Shown here: positions 35,391 through 43,418 of the stretch, in pieces
Numbering within the stretch: the stretch's first letter is position 1
Layout of the letters: each line of letters opens with the position of its first letter
NCBI RefSeq assembly: GCF_039542905.1
Contig: NZ_BAABIS010000001.1
Span: forward strand, 1,550,001 to 1,614,000
DNA length: 64,000 nt
DNA from: Kitasatospora terrestris
Lineage (GTDB): Bacteria; Actinomycetota; Actinomycetes; Streptomycetales; Streptomycetaceae
Reading direction: 5' to 3'
Made by a program: the position numbers and the translations under genes
Notes under the pieces: model-generated
What the model was told of the DNA's origin: nothing
The model's database searches: none
What the model saw: the letters and a program-made list of their open reading frames with translations, nothing else

Positions 35391-35957
35391 ATGAGAGTCT
35401 GCGCCGTGCACAAGAACCAGATAGGCCGACTCATCGGCGCCGTCTTCGGGCTCGTCTTCGTCCTCGCGAACGCCGGGGCATTCCCGACCGCGGTCGCCGT
35501 CCCGCTGCGCGTTCTCGCGATCCTCGTCTTCCTGAAGCTGTTCACCGGCATGAGACGAAAGGGCGCTGCTCCGACCGAGCCTGACGGTACGTCGGACCAG
35601 ACGTTCGGACGCGGGTACCGGCTGGCGGTGGCCGCCGAGGTGCTCGTCGGGGCGGGCGGCCTCTTCGTCCTCGCCCGGGTGCTCCACGTCCCGGAGGCGG
35701 CGGTCGGCTGGATCGCCCTGGTCGTGGGACTGCACTTCTTCGGCCTCGCGGTGGCGTGGCGGATGCCGGCGGTGCACGTGCTGGCCGCCGCGCTGACCGT
35801 CTGCGGCGCGGCGGGCCTGGCGCTGGCCGGGGCGGACGCCCCGCACGCCGCGGTCGCGGCGGTGTCGGGGATCGCGCCGGGTGTCCTGCTGCTGTCGGCC
35901 GTCGCCTGGACGGTGCGCTCCCAGGAGCGCCCGGTCACGGCCGCCGGCCCGTCCTGA
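35391..35957 (+). CDS. Membrane protein, five to six helices
   Basis: A 188-aa integral membrane protein with hydrophobic segments near residues 10-30, 38-52, 78-95, 103-120, 125-145 and 155-175. It has no recognised catalytic motif. The start is uncertain: ATG 35391, or GTG 35406 with GAGAG upstream. It is monocistronic and convergent with the gene ending at 35989. Confidence 0.65.
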   Translation: MRVCAVHKNQIGRLIGAVFGLVFVLANAGAFPTAVAVPLRVLAILVFLKLFTGMRRKGAAPTEPDGTSDQTFGRGYRLAVAAEVLVGAGGLFVLARVLHVPEAAVGWIALVVGLHFFGLAVAWRMPAVHVLAAALTVCGAAGLALAGADAPHAAVAAVSGIAPGVLLLSAVAWTVRSQERPVTAAGPS

Positions 35958-35988
35958 CGGCCGTCCGCGGCGGCCGCTCCGCGCCACC

Positions 35989-36732
35989 TCACCCGGGTGT
36001 GCTGCCGGGTCCGGGCGGTTCGGGGTTCGCGACCTGGACGGGGTCTCCGACCTGCACGGTGTCGAAGAACCAGCGGGCGTCCTCGACGCTCAGCCCGACG
36101 ACCCCGCGGGTGACGTTCTCGTGGCCGAAGGTGGTCGGGCCGAAGCTCAGGCCGCACACGTAGGTCGAGTGGCCGTCCTCGCCCACCAGCCGCACGCACC
36201 AGGGCAGGGTCAGGTCGAACTCACTCCCTTGGGAGGGCTGCAGCGTCGGTCCGGAACTGCTGGTGGTGCGCAGTGACGCGTACTTGTCCGCCACCCGCAG
36301 GGAGCCCGTCGGCGTCGGGGACTCGCGGCGGCCCGCGGTCGCCGGCAGGGTCCGCAGGGTGGTGGTCCCGGACTGGACGCGGACCGTGTGCGCGGCGAGG
36401 TCCACGTAGCCGGCCACCTCCCTCGGCGAGGCCGACGGGCCCCCGCCGGTGGTCGGACTCGGCGCGGGCGCCGGCCCGGTGACGGCGGGCGCGGCGACGC
36501 CGTGACGTCCGGGCAGGAAGGCTCCCGGGCCGAGCACGCCGACCCCGCACACCGCCGCGGCCACCGCCAGCACCGCCACCGCCCGCCGCCTGCGCCGCCG
36601 GCCCACCGCCCGACGGCGCACGGTCGCGTACGGCAGCGGCGACACCGCGGGCGTCTGCGCGTACAGCCCGCGCAGCGCCGAGGCGATCCGGTCGTCCTGC
36701 TCGGACCGCTGGCGGCCCTCCGGCTCAGACAC
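35989..36732 (-). CDS. Membrane-anchored L,D-transpeptidase-like protein lacking the catalytic Cys
   Basis: A 247-aa protein: a cytoplasmic N terminus (about 40 residues, SEPEGRQRSEQDDRIASALR), a basic RRRRRR stretch and one membrane helix, a Pro/Ser-rich linker, then an extracytoplasmic YkuD-like domain. The domain keeps the frame of active enzymes (TAGRRESPTPTGSLRVADKY, FGHENVTRGVVGLSVEDARW), but where these have SHGC it has TRGV, and the His before it (VHA) is Cys (YVCG). It should not cross-link peptidoglycan. GTG 36732 overlaps the end of the sigma-factor gene by 8 bp, and its N terminus looks like that of an anti-sigma or sigma-linked membrane protein. Confidence 0.75.
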   Translation of the reverse strand: MSEPEGRQRSEQDDRIASALRGLYAQTPAVSPLPYATVRRRAVGRRRRRRAVAVLAVAAAVCGVGVLGPGAFLPGRHGVAAPAVTGPAPAPSPTTGGGPSASPREVAGYVDLAAHTVRVQSGTTTLRTLPATAGRRESPTPTGSLRVADKYASLRTTSSSGPTLQPSQGSEFDLTLPWCVRLVGEDGHSTYVCGLSFGPTTFGHENVTRGVVGLSVEDARWFFDTVQVGDPVQVANPEPPGPGSTPG

Positions 36733-37303
36733 AGTGGTTCGTCCTTTCCGCGGTGTTCCGCAGGGTGCCGTCCGTCTCCGGTTCGTCGCGCAGGTGCTCG
36801 GCGAGCGCGGCACGCCCGCGCGAGAGGCGGGCCTTGACGGTGCCGACCGCCGCCCCGGTCTCCTCGGCGATCTGCTGGAGGCTCAGGTCGCACAGGTGGA
36901 ACAGCACGACGGCCTGTCGCTGCGCCGCCGGGAGCCTGCGCAGCGCCGCCACCAGGGCGGTGTGCTCGGGCCCCGGCCCGGCCGCCTCCTGCGGGAGGGC
37001 CTGCAGGCGCTCCCGCTCCAGGGTCCGGCCCCGACGCGCACGCCGCCACCGGCTGACGGCCAGCCGCCAGGCGACCGTACGGATCCAGGCCTCGGGCGGC
37101 CCGTCGTCCGGCGAGAACCGGGCGCGCCTGCCCCAGCCCCGGACGAACGCCTCCTGGACAGCGTCCTGCGCCTCGCTGAAATCCCCCGTCATGGCGAACA
37201 ACTGCCGTACCAGTGGGGAGAACGAGGACAGGTAGAACGCGCTGTACTCCTCGTCGGTCATCCCGTGTGCCGCTCCGTCCGCTCGATCGGACGCCCCCTG
37301 CAT
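36725..37303 (-). CDS. ECF (extracytoplasmic function) sigma factor, SigE-like
   Basis: A 192-aa sigma-70 family factor with region 2 (FYLSSFSPLVRQLFAMTGDF, AQDAVQEAFVRGW) and region 4 (LPAAQRQAVVLFHLCDLSLQ, EETGAAVGTVKARLSRGRAA). It lacks a zinc-binding anti-sigma partner of the usual type; instead it is translationally coupled to a membrane protein with a dead L,D-transpeptidase domain. I set the start at ATG 37303 (GGGACGG before it); ATG 37261 is possible. Its regulon is unknown. Confidence 0.92.
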   Translation of the reverse strand: MQGASDRADGAAHGMTDEEYSAFYLSSFSPLVRQLFAMTGDFSEAQDAVQEAFVRGWGRRARFSPDDGPPEAWIRTVAWRLAVSRWRRARRGRTLERERLQALPQEAAGPGPEHTALVAALRRLPAAQRQAVVLFHLCDLSLQQIAEETGAAVGTVKARLSRGRAALAEHLRDEPETDGTLRNTAERTNHCV

Positions 37304-37364
37304 CCACCCGTCCCACGCACGGGACGCAGGCGGGGTTGCACCGGATCCGGCAGCAAATGGAAAG

Positions 37365-37418
37365 GCCGCGCCCACCTCGCCCGCCGACTGCTGGGCGGGT
37401 GGGCGAGGTGGGCGCGGC
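37365..37418 (-). terminator. Strong stem-loop after the GH19 gene
   Basis: An 18-bp perfect stem (37365-37382 with 37401-37418) and an 18-nt loop that can itself pair. It lies 29 bp after the GH19 stop on the minus strand. Confidence 0.85.
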
Positions 37419-37446
37419 GAGGGGCTGATCCGACTGCGTCCGTCGG

Positions 37447-38556
37447 TCAGCAGCTCAGGTTGGACCCGGTGGGGACGCCGAGGATGGAGGTGAAGGAGGT
37501 GTAGGAGTTGATCCGGCTCTGCACCTGGGCGGGGTTGCCGCCGTTGCACTCGATCGAGCCGTTGATGGAGCGGATGGTCTCGCCGAAGCCCGCGCCGTTG
37601 ACCATCGCGTTGTGCGGGGTCATGGTGCCGGGTCCGTTCTGGGTCATCCAGTACCAGATGCCGGTCTTCCAGGCGACGGCGGCGTCGGTCTGCACCAGGT
37701 TCGGGTTGTTCAGCAGGTTGATGCCGAGCGCGTCGCCGGCAGCCTTGTAGTTGAAGTTCCAGCTGAGCTGGATCGGGCCGCGCCCGTAGTACGCGGCCTG
37801 GCCGGCCGGGCACCCGTACGGCTGCGAGGTGTCGCAGTAGTGCGGGTAGTTGGCGGTGTTCTGCTCGACGATGTAGACCAGCCCGCCGGTCTCGTGGTTG
37901 ACGTTGGCGAGGAACGCCGCGGCCTCCTGCTTCTTCACCGTGTCCGAGCCGGTGTTGGCGAACGCCGGGTAGGCGCTCAGGGCCGCGACCAGGCCGGAGT
38001 ACGTGTAGAAGGAGTTCCGGTTCGGGAACATCTGGTTGAACTGGGCCTCGGAGACCACGAACCCGCTCGGGTTGGGGGTGGTGGTGCTCGGGCTGGGGCT
38101 GGGCGTGCCCGTGCCGGTGCAGGTGTACGGGCTCCAGTACCAGGTGGAGATGGTCGGGTCGTAGCCCGGGTTGTCGTGGGTGGCGATGTAGTACTGGCCG
38201 TTGGGCGCGTACTTCACGATCGAGCCGGTGGTGTAGTTGGTGCCGGCCACCCACACCGGGTGGTTGCAGGCCTGCGTCGTGCCGCTCGGGCTCGGCGTGG
38301 TGCCGCCCCCGCCACAGGCACCCTGGTCGGCCCAGACACCGGAGCCGCCGGTACTCGGGGTCTCGCCCTGGGTCCACCACTTGGCGTTCCAGTTGTGGCC
38401 GTTGTACGAGGCGGACATGCCGCCGGTGTACACCTGCGACGCCGCGTACGGCGCCGCGCAGGCCGCGGCCGCGGTCGAGGTGCTGGGCACCATGACCGCC
38501 AGGCCGGCGGCGGCGAGCGCTCCGGACAGCAGCGCGGCGGTCTTCTGCTTGTTCAT
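37447..38556 (-). CDS. Secreted GH19 chitinase with two chitin-binding domains
   Basis: A 369-aa extracellular endochitinase. A Sec signal (MNKQKTAALLSGALAAAGLA) is followed by two small Trp-rich carbohydrate-binding domains (CBM5/12 type: YTGGMSASYNGHNWNAKWWT and VWVAGTNYTTGSIVKYAPNG), Pro/Ser/Thr linkers, and a C-terminal GH19 domain. The catalytic acid is Glu222 in NVNHETGG, and the GH19 signature YYGRGPIQLSWNFNY is intact. AAGGAG precedes the ATG. The promoter region holds DasR-type sites, so induction by chito-oligosaccharides or N-acetylglucosamine is expected. Confidence 0.95.
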   Translation of the reverse strand: MNKQKTAALLSGALAAAGLAVMVPSTSTAAAACAAPYAASQVYTGGMSASYNGHNWNAKWWTQGETPSTGGSGVWADQGACGGGGTTPSPSGTTQACNHPVWVAGTNYTTGSIVKYAPNGQYYIATHDNPGYDPTISTWYWSPYTCTGTGTPSPSPSTTTPNPSGFVVSEAQFNQMFPNRNSFYTYSGLVAALSAYPAFANTGSDTVKKQEAAAFLANVNHETGGLVYIVEQNTANYPHYCDTSQPYGCPAGQAAYYGRGPIQLSWNFNYKAAGDALGINLLNNPNLVQTDAAVAWKTGIWYWMTQNGPGTMTPHNAMVNGAGFGETIRSINGSIECNGGNPAQVQSRINSYTSFTSILGVPTGSNLSC

Positions 38557-38633
38557 GTGCCACTCCTTGTGGGGGAAAGGGCGGGCAGGGCAGGGCAGGA
38601 CGGGCAGGGAACCCGCGGTGTACTCAACTCCAG

Positions 38634-38663
38634 TGGTCCAGACCTGTCAATAGGTCTAGACCT
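38634..38663. promoter_or_regulatory. Two DasR-responsive elements before the GH19 gene
   Basis: TGGTCCAGACCT (38634-38645) and the perfect palindrome AGGTCTAGACCT (38652-38663), 18 bp apart. They match the known DasR site, ACTGGTCTAGACCAGT, in its core. They lie about 80-110 bp upstream of the GH19 start. Confidence 0.8.
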
Positions 38664-38765
38664 TAAATGGAGCTTGTGAAATGACCGACTGTCAGGAACC
38701 TTTACTTACGGAATCCCGAGGTCGGAACCCCGTCCGGCAGTCGCATTCCACTCGAAACCATTGAG

Positions 38766-38799
38766 TGGTCTATACCTATTTATGCAATGGTCCAGACCT
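38766..38799. promoter_or_regulatory. Two DasR-responsive elements towards the GH20 gene
   Basis: TGGTCTATACCT (38766-38777) and TGGTCCAGACCT (38788-38799), 22 bp apart, in an AT-rich patch about 180 bp before the GH20 start. With the pair at 38634 they make four sites in one divergent promoter region of 423 bp; I see no gene in that gap. Confidence 0.8.
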
Positions 38800-38979
38800 A
38801 TTTTCCGCAACAGCGGACAATCGGGCGCGCTCGATCCTGCTCGAATACCGGCTTTCGCGAGCACCTATTGACACGCACCTCCAACTGAGCTGCACTGGTG
38901 CGCAGTTCTGCCGATTCAGTGACAGGTCCATACCAACGGGGGCGGCCACTCCCCCTCCCTCACACACCCAGGGGCATCC

Positions 38980-41286
38980 ATGCGCCTGTTCAGACTGCTG
39001 CTCGCCACCCTCTGCACCGCGGCCGCCCTGCTGCTGCCCGCGCTCGCCGCGCCACCGGCGGGGGCCGCGACCGGTGCGCCGCAGACCGTTCCCGCCCTGC
39101 GCCAGTGGACGGCCGGCACCGGCTCGTACACCTTCACCACGAGCAGCCGGGTCGTCGTCGACCCCGCCTACGGCGCCCAACTCGCCGACGAGGCCGCCAC
39201 CTTAGCCGACGACCTGGGCGCTCTGGAGGGCCGAACGGTGAGCGTGGTCACCGGAACCGCCACCGCCGGGGACATCGCCCTCACCCTCGGCGACGGCTCA
39301 CTGCCCGCCGAGGGCTACCGGATGACCGTCGGTGCGAGCATCGCGATCAGTGCGGCCACCGACACCGGTGCCTTCTACGGCACCCGCACCGTCCTCCAAC
39401 TGCTGCACCAGTCCGCCACCGTGCCGGCCGGTACGGCCGTGGACCAACCGACCAAGGCCGAGCGCGGCCTGATGATCGACCAGGGCCGGAAGTTCTTCAC
39501 CGTCGACTGGGTGAAGCAGCACATCAAGGAGCTGGCCTACCTCAAGCTCAACTACTTCCACTTCCACCTCTCCGACACCTTCGGCTTCCGCCTGGAGAGC
39601 TCCACCCACCCCGAGGTCGTCTCCGCCGACCACTACTCCAAGCAGGACATCGCCGACCTGGTCGCGCTCGGGCAGAAGTACCACGTCACCATCGTCCCGG
39701 AGATCGACACCCCCGGGCACATGAACGCGGTCCTGGCCGCCCACCCCGAGCTCAAGCTGAAGAACAGCTCCGGCACCGCCAGCGCCGAGTTCATCGACCT
39801 CTCACTGCCCGGCACGTACGCGCTGATCAAGGACCTGGTCAACGAGTACCTGCCGCTCTTCCCCGCGCCGTACTGGCACATCGGCGCCGACGAGTACGTC
39901 ACGGACTACAACCAGTACCCGCAGCTCCTCACCTACGCCCGGGCCACCTACGGGGCGAACGCCACCGCCAAGGACACCTACTACGGCTTCGTCAACTGGT
40001 CCGACGCACTGGTCCGGGCGGCCGGCAAGACCACCCGGATGTGGAACGACGGCATCAAGGCCGGCGACGGCACCGTCACGCCCAACGCCGACATCCTGGT
40101 CGAGTACTGGTACAACTACGGCCTTACGCCCCAGCAGTTGGTGAACGCCGGGCACACCGTCGCCAACGACTCCTGGACACCCACCTACTACGTGCTCGGC
40201 GGCGCCAAGCCCGACACCAAGTGGATGTACGAGACCTGGACCCCGGACCTCTTCCAGGGCGGCAACACCCTCACCGACGGGACGAAGAACACCGGCTCAC
40301 TGATCCACGTCTGGTGCGACAACCCGACCGCCGAGACCGAGGACCAGATAGCCGCCGGCATCATGTACCCCCTGCGCGGCCTCGCCCAGCAGACCTGGGG
40401 CTCCCCCAAGCCCGCCACCACCTACGCCGCGTTCACCCCGATCGTCACCGCCGTCGGCCACAACCCGGCCTGGCCCGGGCTCTCCCAGCCCGGCAACCTC
40501 GCCCGCAACAAGCCCACCACTGCCTCCAGCACCGAGACACCGAACTTCCCCGCCACCTCCGCCACCGACGGCGACGGCGCCACCCGCTGGTCCAGCGCCT
40601 ACAGCGACCCGCAGTGGATCCAGGTCGACCTCGGCTCCACCCAGACCGTCGGCCGGGTCGTGCTCCGCTGGGAAGCCGCCTACGCCAAGGCCTTCCAGAT
40701 CCAGCTCTCCGACGACGCCACCACCTGGCGCACCATCTACTCCACCACCACCGGCACCGGCGGCACCCAGGACCTCACCGGTCTCACCGGCTCCGGCCGC
40801 TACATCCGGATGTACGGCACCAAGCGCGGCACCACCTACGGCTACTCCCTCTACGAGTTCGAGGTCTACGCGGGCGGCGGACTCAGCGGCACCCACACCC
40901 TCACCGCAAGCGGCAAGGCGCTCGACGACCCCGCCTCCACCACCACCTCCGGCACCCAGCTGATCACCTGGACCCCGCACGGCGGGCCCAACCAGCAGTG
41001 GCAGCTCGCCCTCAACACCGACGGCAGCTACACCCTCACCAACGGCGCCTCCCACCTCTGCGCCGACGTCGCCGCCGGCTCCACCACCGCCGGAGCCGCC
41101 GTCGTCCAGGCCACCTGCACCGGCAGCGACAGCCAGCACTGGCAGCTCGCCTCCACCGGCAACGGCTACACCGTCACCAACAAGAAGAGCACCCTGCTCC
41201 TCACCACCGCCTCCACCACCGACGGCGCCGCGGTCACCCAGCAGACCGCAACCGGCTCCGCCCTCCAGACCTGGCAGCTCGCCTGA
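38980..41286 (+). CDS. Secreted GH20 beta-N-acetylhexosaminidase with CBM32 and ricin-type domains
   Basis: A 768-aa exported enzyme that releases N-acetylglucosamine from chito-oligosaccharides. A signal peptide is followed by the GH20b domain, then the catalytic barrel with WHIGADEY (Asp304-Glu305, the acid pair), YFHFHLSDTFGFR and IVPEIDTPGHMNAVL. C-terminal to it are an F5/8-type C (CBM32) domain (about residues 510-640) and a ricin-type beta-trefoil (QxW repeats: QQWQLAL, QHWQLAS, QTWQLA). Residue 75 is encoded by TTA (39202-39204), the rare bldA codon. It is divergent from the GH19 gene and shares DasR-type sites. Confidence 0.95.
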   Translation: MRLFRLLLATLCTAAALLLPALAAPPAGAATGAPQTVPALRQWTAGTGSYTFTTSSRVVVDPAYGAQLADEAATLADDLGALEGRTVSVVTGTATAGDIALTLGDGSLPAEGYRMTVGASIAISAATDTGAFYGTRTVLQLLHQSATVPAGTAVDQPTKAERGLMIDQGRKFFTVDWVKQHIKELAYLKLNYFHFHLSDTFGFRLESSTHPEVVSADHYSKQDIADLVALGQKYHVTIVPEIDTPGHMNAVLAAHPELKLKNSSGTASAEFIDLSLPGTYALIKDLVNEYLPLFPAPYWHIGADEYVTDYNQYPQLLTYARATYGANATAKDTYYGFVNWSDALVRAAGKTTRMWNDGIKAGDGTVTPNADILVEYWYNYGLTPQQLVNAGHTVANDSWTPTYYVLGGAKPDTKWMYETWTPDLFQGGNTLTDGTKNTGSLIHVWCDNPTAETEDQIAAGIMYPLRGLAQQTWGSPKPATTYAAFTPIVTAVGHNPAWPGLSQPGNLARNKPTTASSTETPNFPATSATDGDGATRWSSAYSDPQWIQVDLGSTQTVGRVVLRWEAAYAKAFQIQLSDDATTWRTIYSTTTGTGGTQDLTGLTGSGRYIRMYGTKRGTTYGYSLYEFEVYAGGGLSGTHTLTASGKALDDPASTTTSGTQLITWTPHGGPNQQWQLALNTDGSYTLTNGASHLCADVAAGSTTAGAAVVQATCTGSDSQHWQLASTGNGYTVTNKKSTLLLTTASTTDGAAVTQQTATGSALQTWQLA

Positions 41287-41298
41287 CCCCCACCCACC

Positions 41299-41332
41299 GG
41301 CCGCCCGCGGGACCCCCACCCCGCGGGCGGCC
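41299..41332 (+). terminator. Stem-loop after the GH20 gene
   Basis: A 13-bp perfect stem (41299-41311 with 41320-41332) and an 8-nt loop, 12 bp after the stop codon. Confidence 0.8.
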
Positions 41333-41443
41333 CGTTCCACCGCACCGCCGGGGGAAGGGAGTTCAGTGCCGCTCCGGGGTTCGCGGCCGGCCCGGCGGGG
41401 GAAGACTGCGTCGGAAGCGCCGGAGTGGAGGGGGCCACAGCCG

Positions 41444-42346
41444 ATGGTGCGAGAGAACTCACCCGACGACGAGACGCGGATCCTGCCCGAGCAGTACTGG
41501 GCGGCCGACCAGGTCTCGTTGCAGGGACGGCAGTTGGCCGTCCGCTGGTACCGCTGGCAGCTCCTGCTGCTGGTCGCGGCCGCCGTGATCGGCTCCGTGC
41601 CCTGGCGCGGCACCCCGCTGCTCGCCGCCGCCGCCTTCCTCGGCGCCGGCTGGTTCTGGTTCCGGCTGCGCAGCGCCAATCCCCAGGCCCGCTGGCACGA
41701 GGCCCGGGCCGCCGCCGAGTCGTTCAAGACGCTGGCCTGGAAGTACGCGGTGCGCGCCCACCCGTTCGAAGGCCCAGCCGACTCGGCGGAGGCGGAGGAG
41801 CGCTACCTGCAGCACGTCGCACACATCGAGCACCTGCTCGATCAGAACCCGGACACCATCCCGCCCGGGACTCAGCCCGGGGTCAGCGACGGCATGCGCG
41901 AGCTGCGGGGCGCCCCGCTGGCCACCCGCCGCGCCCGCTACCTGAGCGCCAGGGTGGACGAGCAGCGGGTCTGGTACCGGGCCCGGGCCGAAGCGTGCGA
42001 GTCCCAGTCCGCCTACTGGAGCCTGGTGGTCGGCGCGCTGACGATCCTGGGCACCGCCGCCGCGATCGCCGACGCGGCCACCGCCCTGCCCGTCCCGGTC
42101 TTCGCCGCCTTCGCCGCCGCGGCGACCGCGGTGATCGCCTGGACCCAGCTCCAGCAGCTGCGTCCGCTGGCCACCGCCTACCTGCTGGCCGCCAGTGAAC
42201 TGCTGATCATCTCCGGCCGGCTCTCCACCCTGGACCTCAACTCCTCGGACGCGGAGGAGAGCTGGGCCAAGCTGTCGGCCGACGCCGAGGAGAGCATTTC
42301 CCGCGAGCACACCACCTGGCGGGCCCGCCGCGCCTTCGTCCGCTGA
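41444..42346 (+). CDS. DUF4231/SLATT-like membrane protein
   Basis: A 300-aa protein with two pairs of hydrophobic helices (near residues 33-70 and 195-235) flanking a charged middle domain. The pattern, with YWSLVVGALTILGTAAAIAD and WTQLQQLRPLATAYLLAASE towards the end, fits the DUF4231 group of SLATT-fold proteins. SLATT domains are often found in nucleotide-sensing conflict systems, but none is encoded next to this one. ATG 41444 was chosen by content; its best ribosome site (GGAGG) is unusually far, about 14 nt. Confidence 0.65.
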   Translation: MVRENSPDDETRILPEQYWAADQVSLQGRQLAVRWYRWQLLLLVAAAVIGSVPWRGTPLLAAAAFLGAGWFWFRLRSANPQARWHEARAAAESFKTLAWKYAVRAHPFEGPADSAEAEERYLQHVAHIEHLLDQNPDTIPPGTQPGVSDGMRELRGAPLATRRARYLSARVDEQRVWYRARAEACESQSAYWSLVVGALTILGTAAAIADAATALPVPVFAAFAAAATAVIAWTQLQQLRPLATAYLLAASELLIISGRLSTLDLNSSDAEESWAKLSADAEESISREHTTWRARRAFVR

Positions 42347-42404
42347 CCTCCCGGAGCCGCGGGAGGTGCCGCGCCGCCCTGCGCCACACCGCCAGTCCGT
42401 GACG

Positions 42405-43301
42405 TCAGTCCGTGACGGCGCGGCGCAGGGCGGCACAGAGCTCGGCGATCTGCCGCTGCGAGACCGCCGCCGACATGATCGCCTGCGAGCCGTGGAACGT
42501 CCCCGGCCACTGGTGCAGTTCGACCGGGACGCCCGCCCGGAGCAGGCGCAGCGCGTAGCCGATGATCTCGTCCCGCAGCGGGTCGAACTCGGCCGCCGCG
42601 AGGTAGGCGGGCGGCAGACCGGACAGGTCCTCCTCGCGGGCCGGAGCCGCGTACGGCGTGGCGGAGCGGCCCGCGAGGTAGTGGCGCCAGGCGAGGGTGA
42701 CCTTCTCGCGGTTCTGCCACGGGGTGTCGGTGAAGTTCCGCTGCGACCAGGTGTCCTGCCGGTCGTCCAGGCCGGGCTCGTTGAGGAGCTGGAAGCGGAT
42801 CGCCGGGCCCTGCTGGTCACGGGCGCGCAGCGCCGTCCCGGCGGCCAGGTTGGCGCCGGCGCTGTGGCCGCCGACCGCGATCCGGTCCGGGTCGATGCCC
42901 AGGTCGGCGGCGTGCCCGGCGAGCCAGCCGAGGACGGCGTACACGTCGTCCAGGGCGGCGGGGTACGGGTTCTCGGGCGCCCGGCGGTAGCCGACCGACA
43001 CCACGACGGCGCCGGAGCCCTGGGCGAGCCGGGCGGCCCACGGATGTTCCGTCTCCACGTCGCCGAAGACGAAGCCGCCGCCGTGCATCCACACCACGGC
43101 GCCGCGGGCACCGTGCGGACGGTAGATCCGCACCGGCACGTCCGGGTCGGCGGGCACGGTGCGGTCCTCGATCTCCAGGTCGCTCAGGTCGGGTACGGGC
43201 CGGGCGGCGGCGCGTTCGGCGAACACCTCGCGCGCGGTGACCGGGTCGGAGAGGTCGGTGTGCGGCAGGAACGGGACGAATGCTTCGAGTTCGGGGTCCA
43301 T
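42405..43301 (-). CDS. Alpha/beta-hydrolase (HSL family esterase)
   Basis: A 298-aa cytoplasmic esterase of the hormone-sensitive-lipase group. The oxyanion motif HGGGFVFGD and the nucleophile elbow GGHSAGANLA (Ser147) are intact; the acid (FDPLRDE) and His (GTFHGS) follow in the usual order. It is expected to hydrolyse short acyl esters. ATG 43301 has AGGA upstream; ATG 43310 is an alternative. It is divergent from a PucR-like regulator, which may control it. Confidence 0.9.
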   Translation of the reverse strand: MDPELEAFVPFLPHTDLSDPVTAREVFAERAAARPVPDLSDLEIEDRTVPADPDVPVRIYRPHGARGAVVWMHGGGFVFGDVETEHPWAARLAQGSGAVVVSVGYRRAPENPYPAALDDVYAVLGWLAGHAADLGIDPDRIAVGGHSAGANLAAGTALRARDQQGPAIRFQLLNEPGLDDRQDTWSQRNFTDTPWQNREKVTLAWRHYLAGRSATPYAAPAREEDLSGLPPAYLAAAEFDPLRDEIIGYALRLLRAGVPVELHQWPGTFHGSQAIMSAAVSQRQIAELCAALRRAVTD

Positions 43302-43418
43302 GGCCACCATCCTGCGGGGCCGCCCCCGGCCCGTCGTCCGCCGGACGTCGCGCATCCGCCGCCGCGGCCGCGCCGTTCGGCGCACCCGCCGACCGCCCGC
43401 TCCTTCTACGCTGCTTGC

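Noticed and set aside
42373..42434. Terminator between the DUF4231 and esterase genes
   Set aside because: A 13-bp stem exists, but its right arm lies within the esterase coding end and the loop is 36 nt, so it may be chance in GC-rich sequence.
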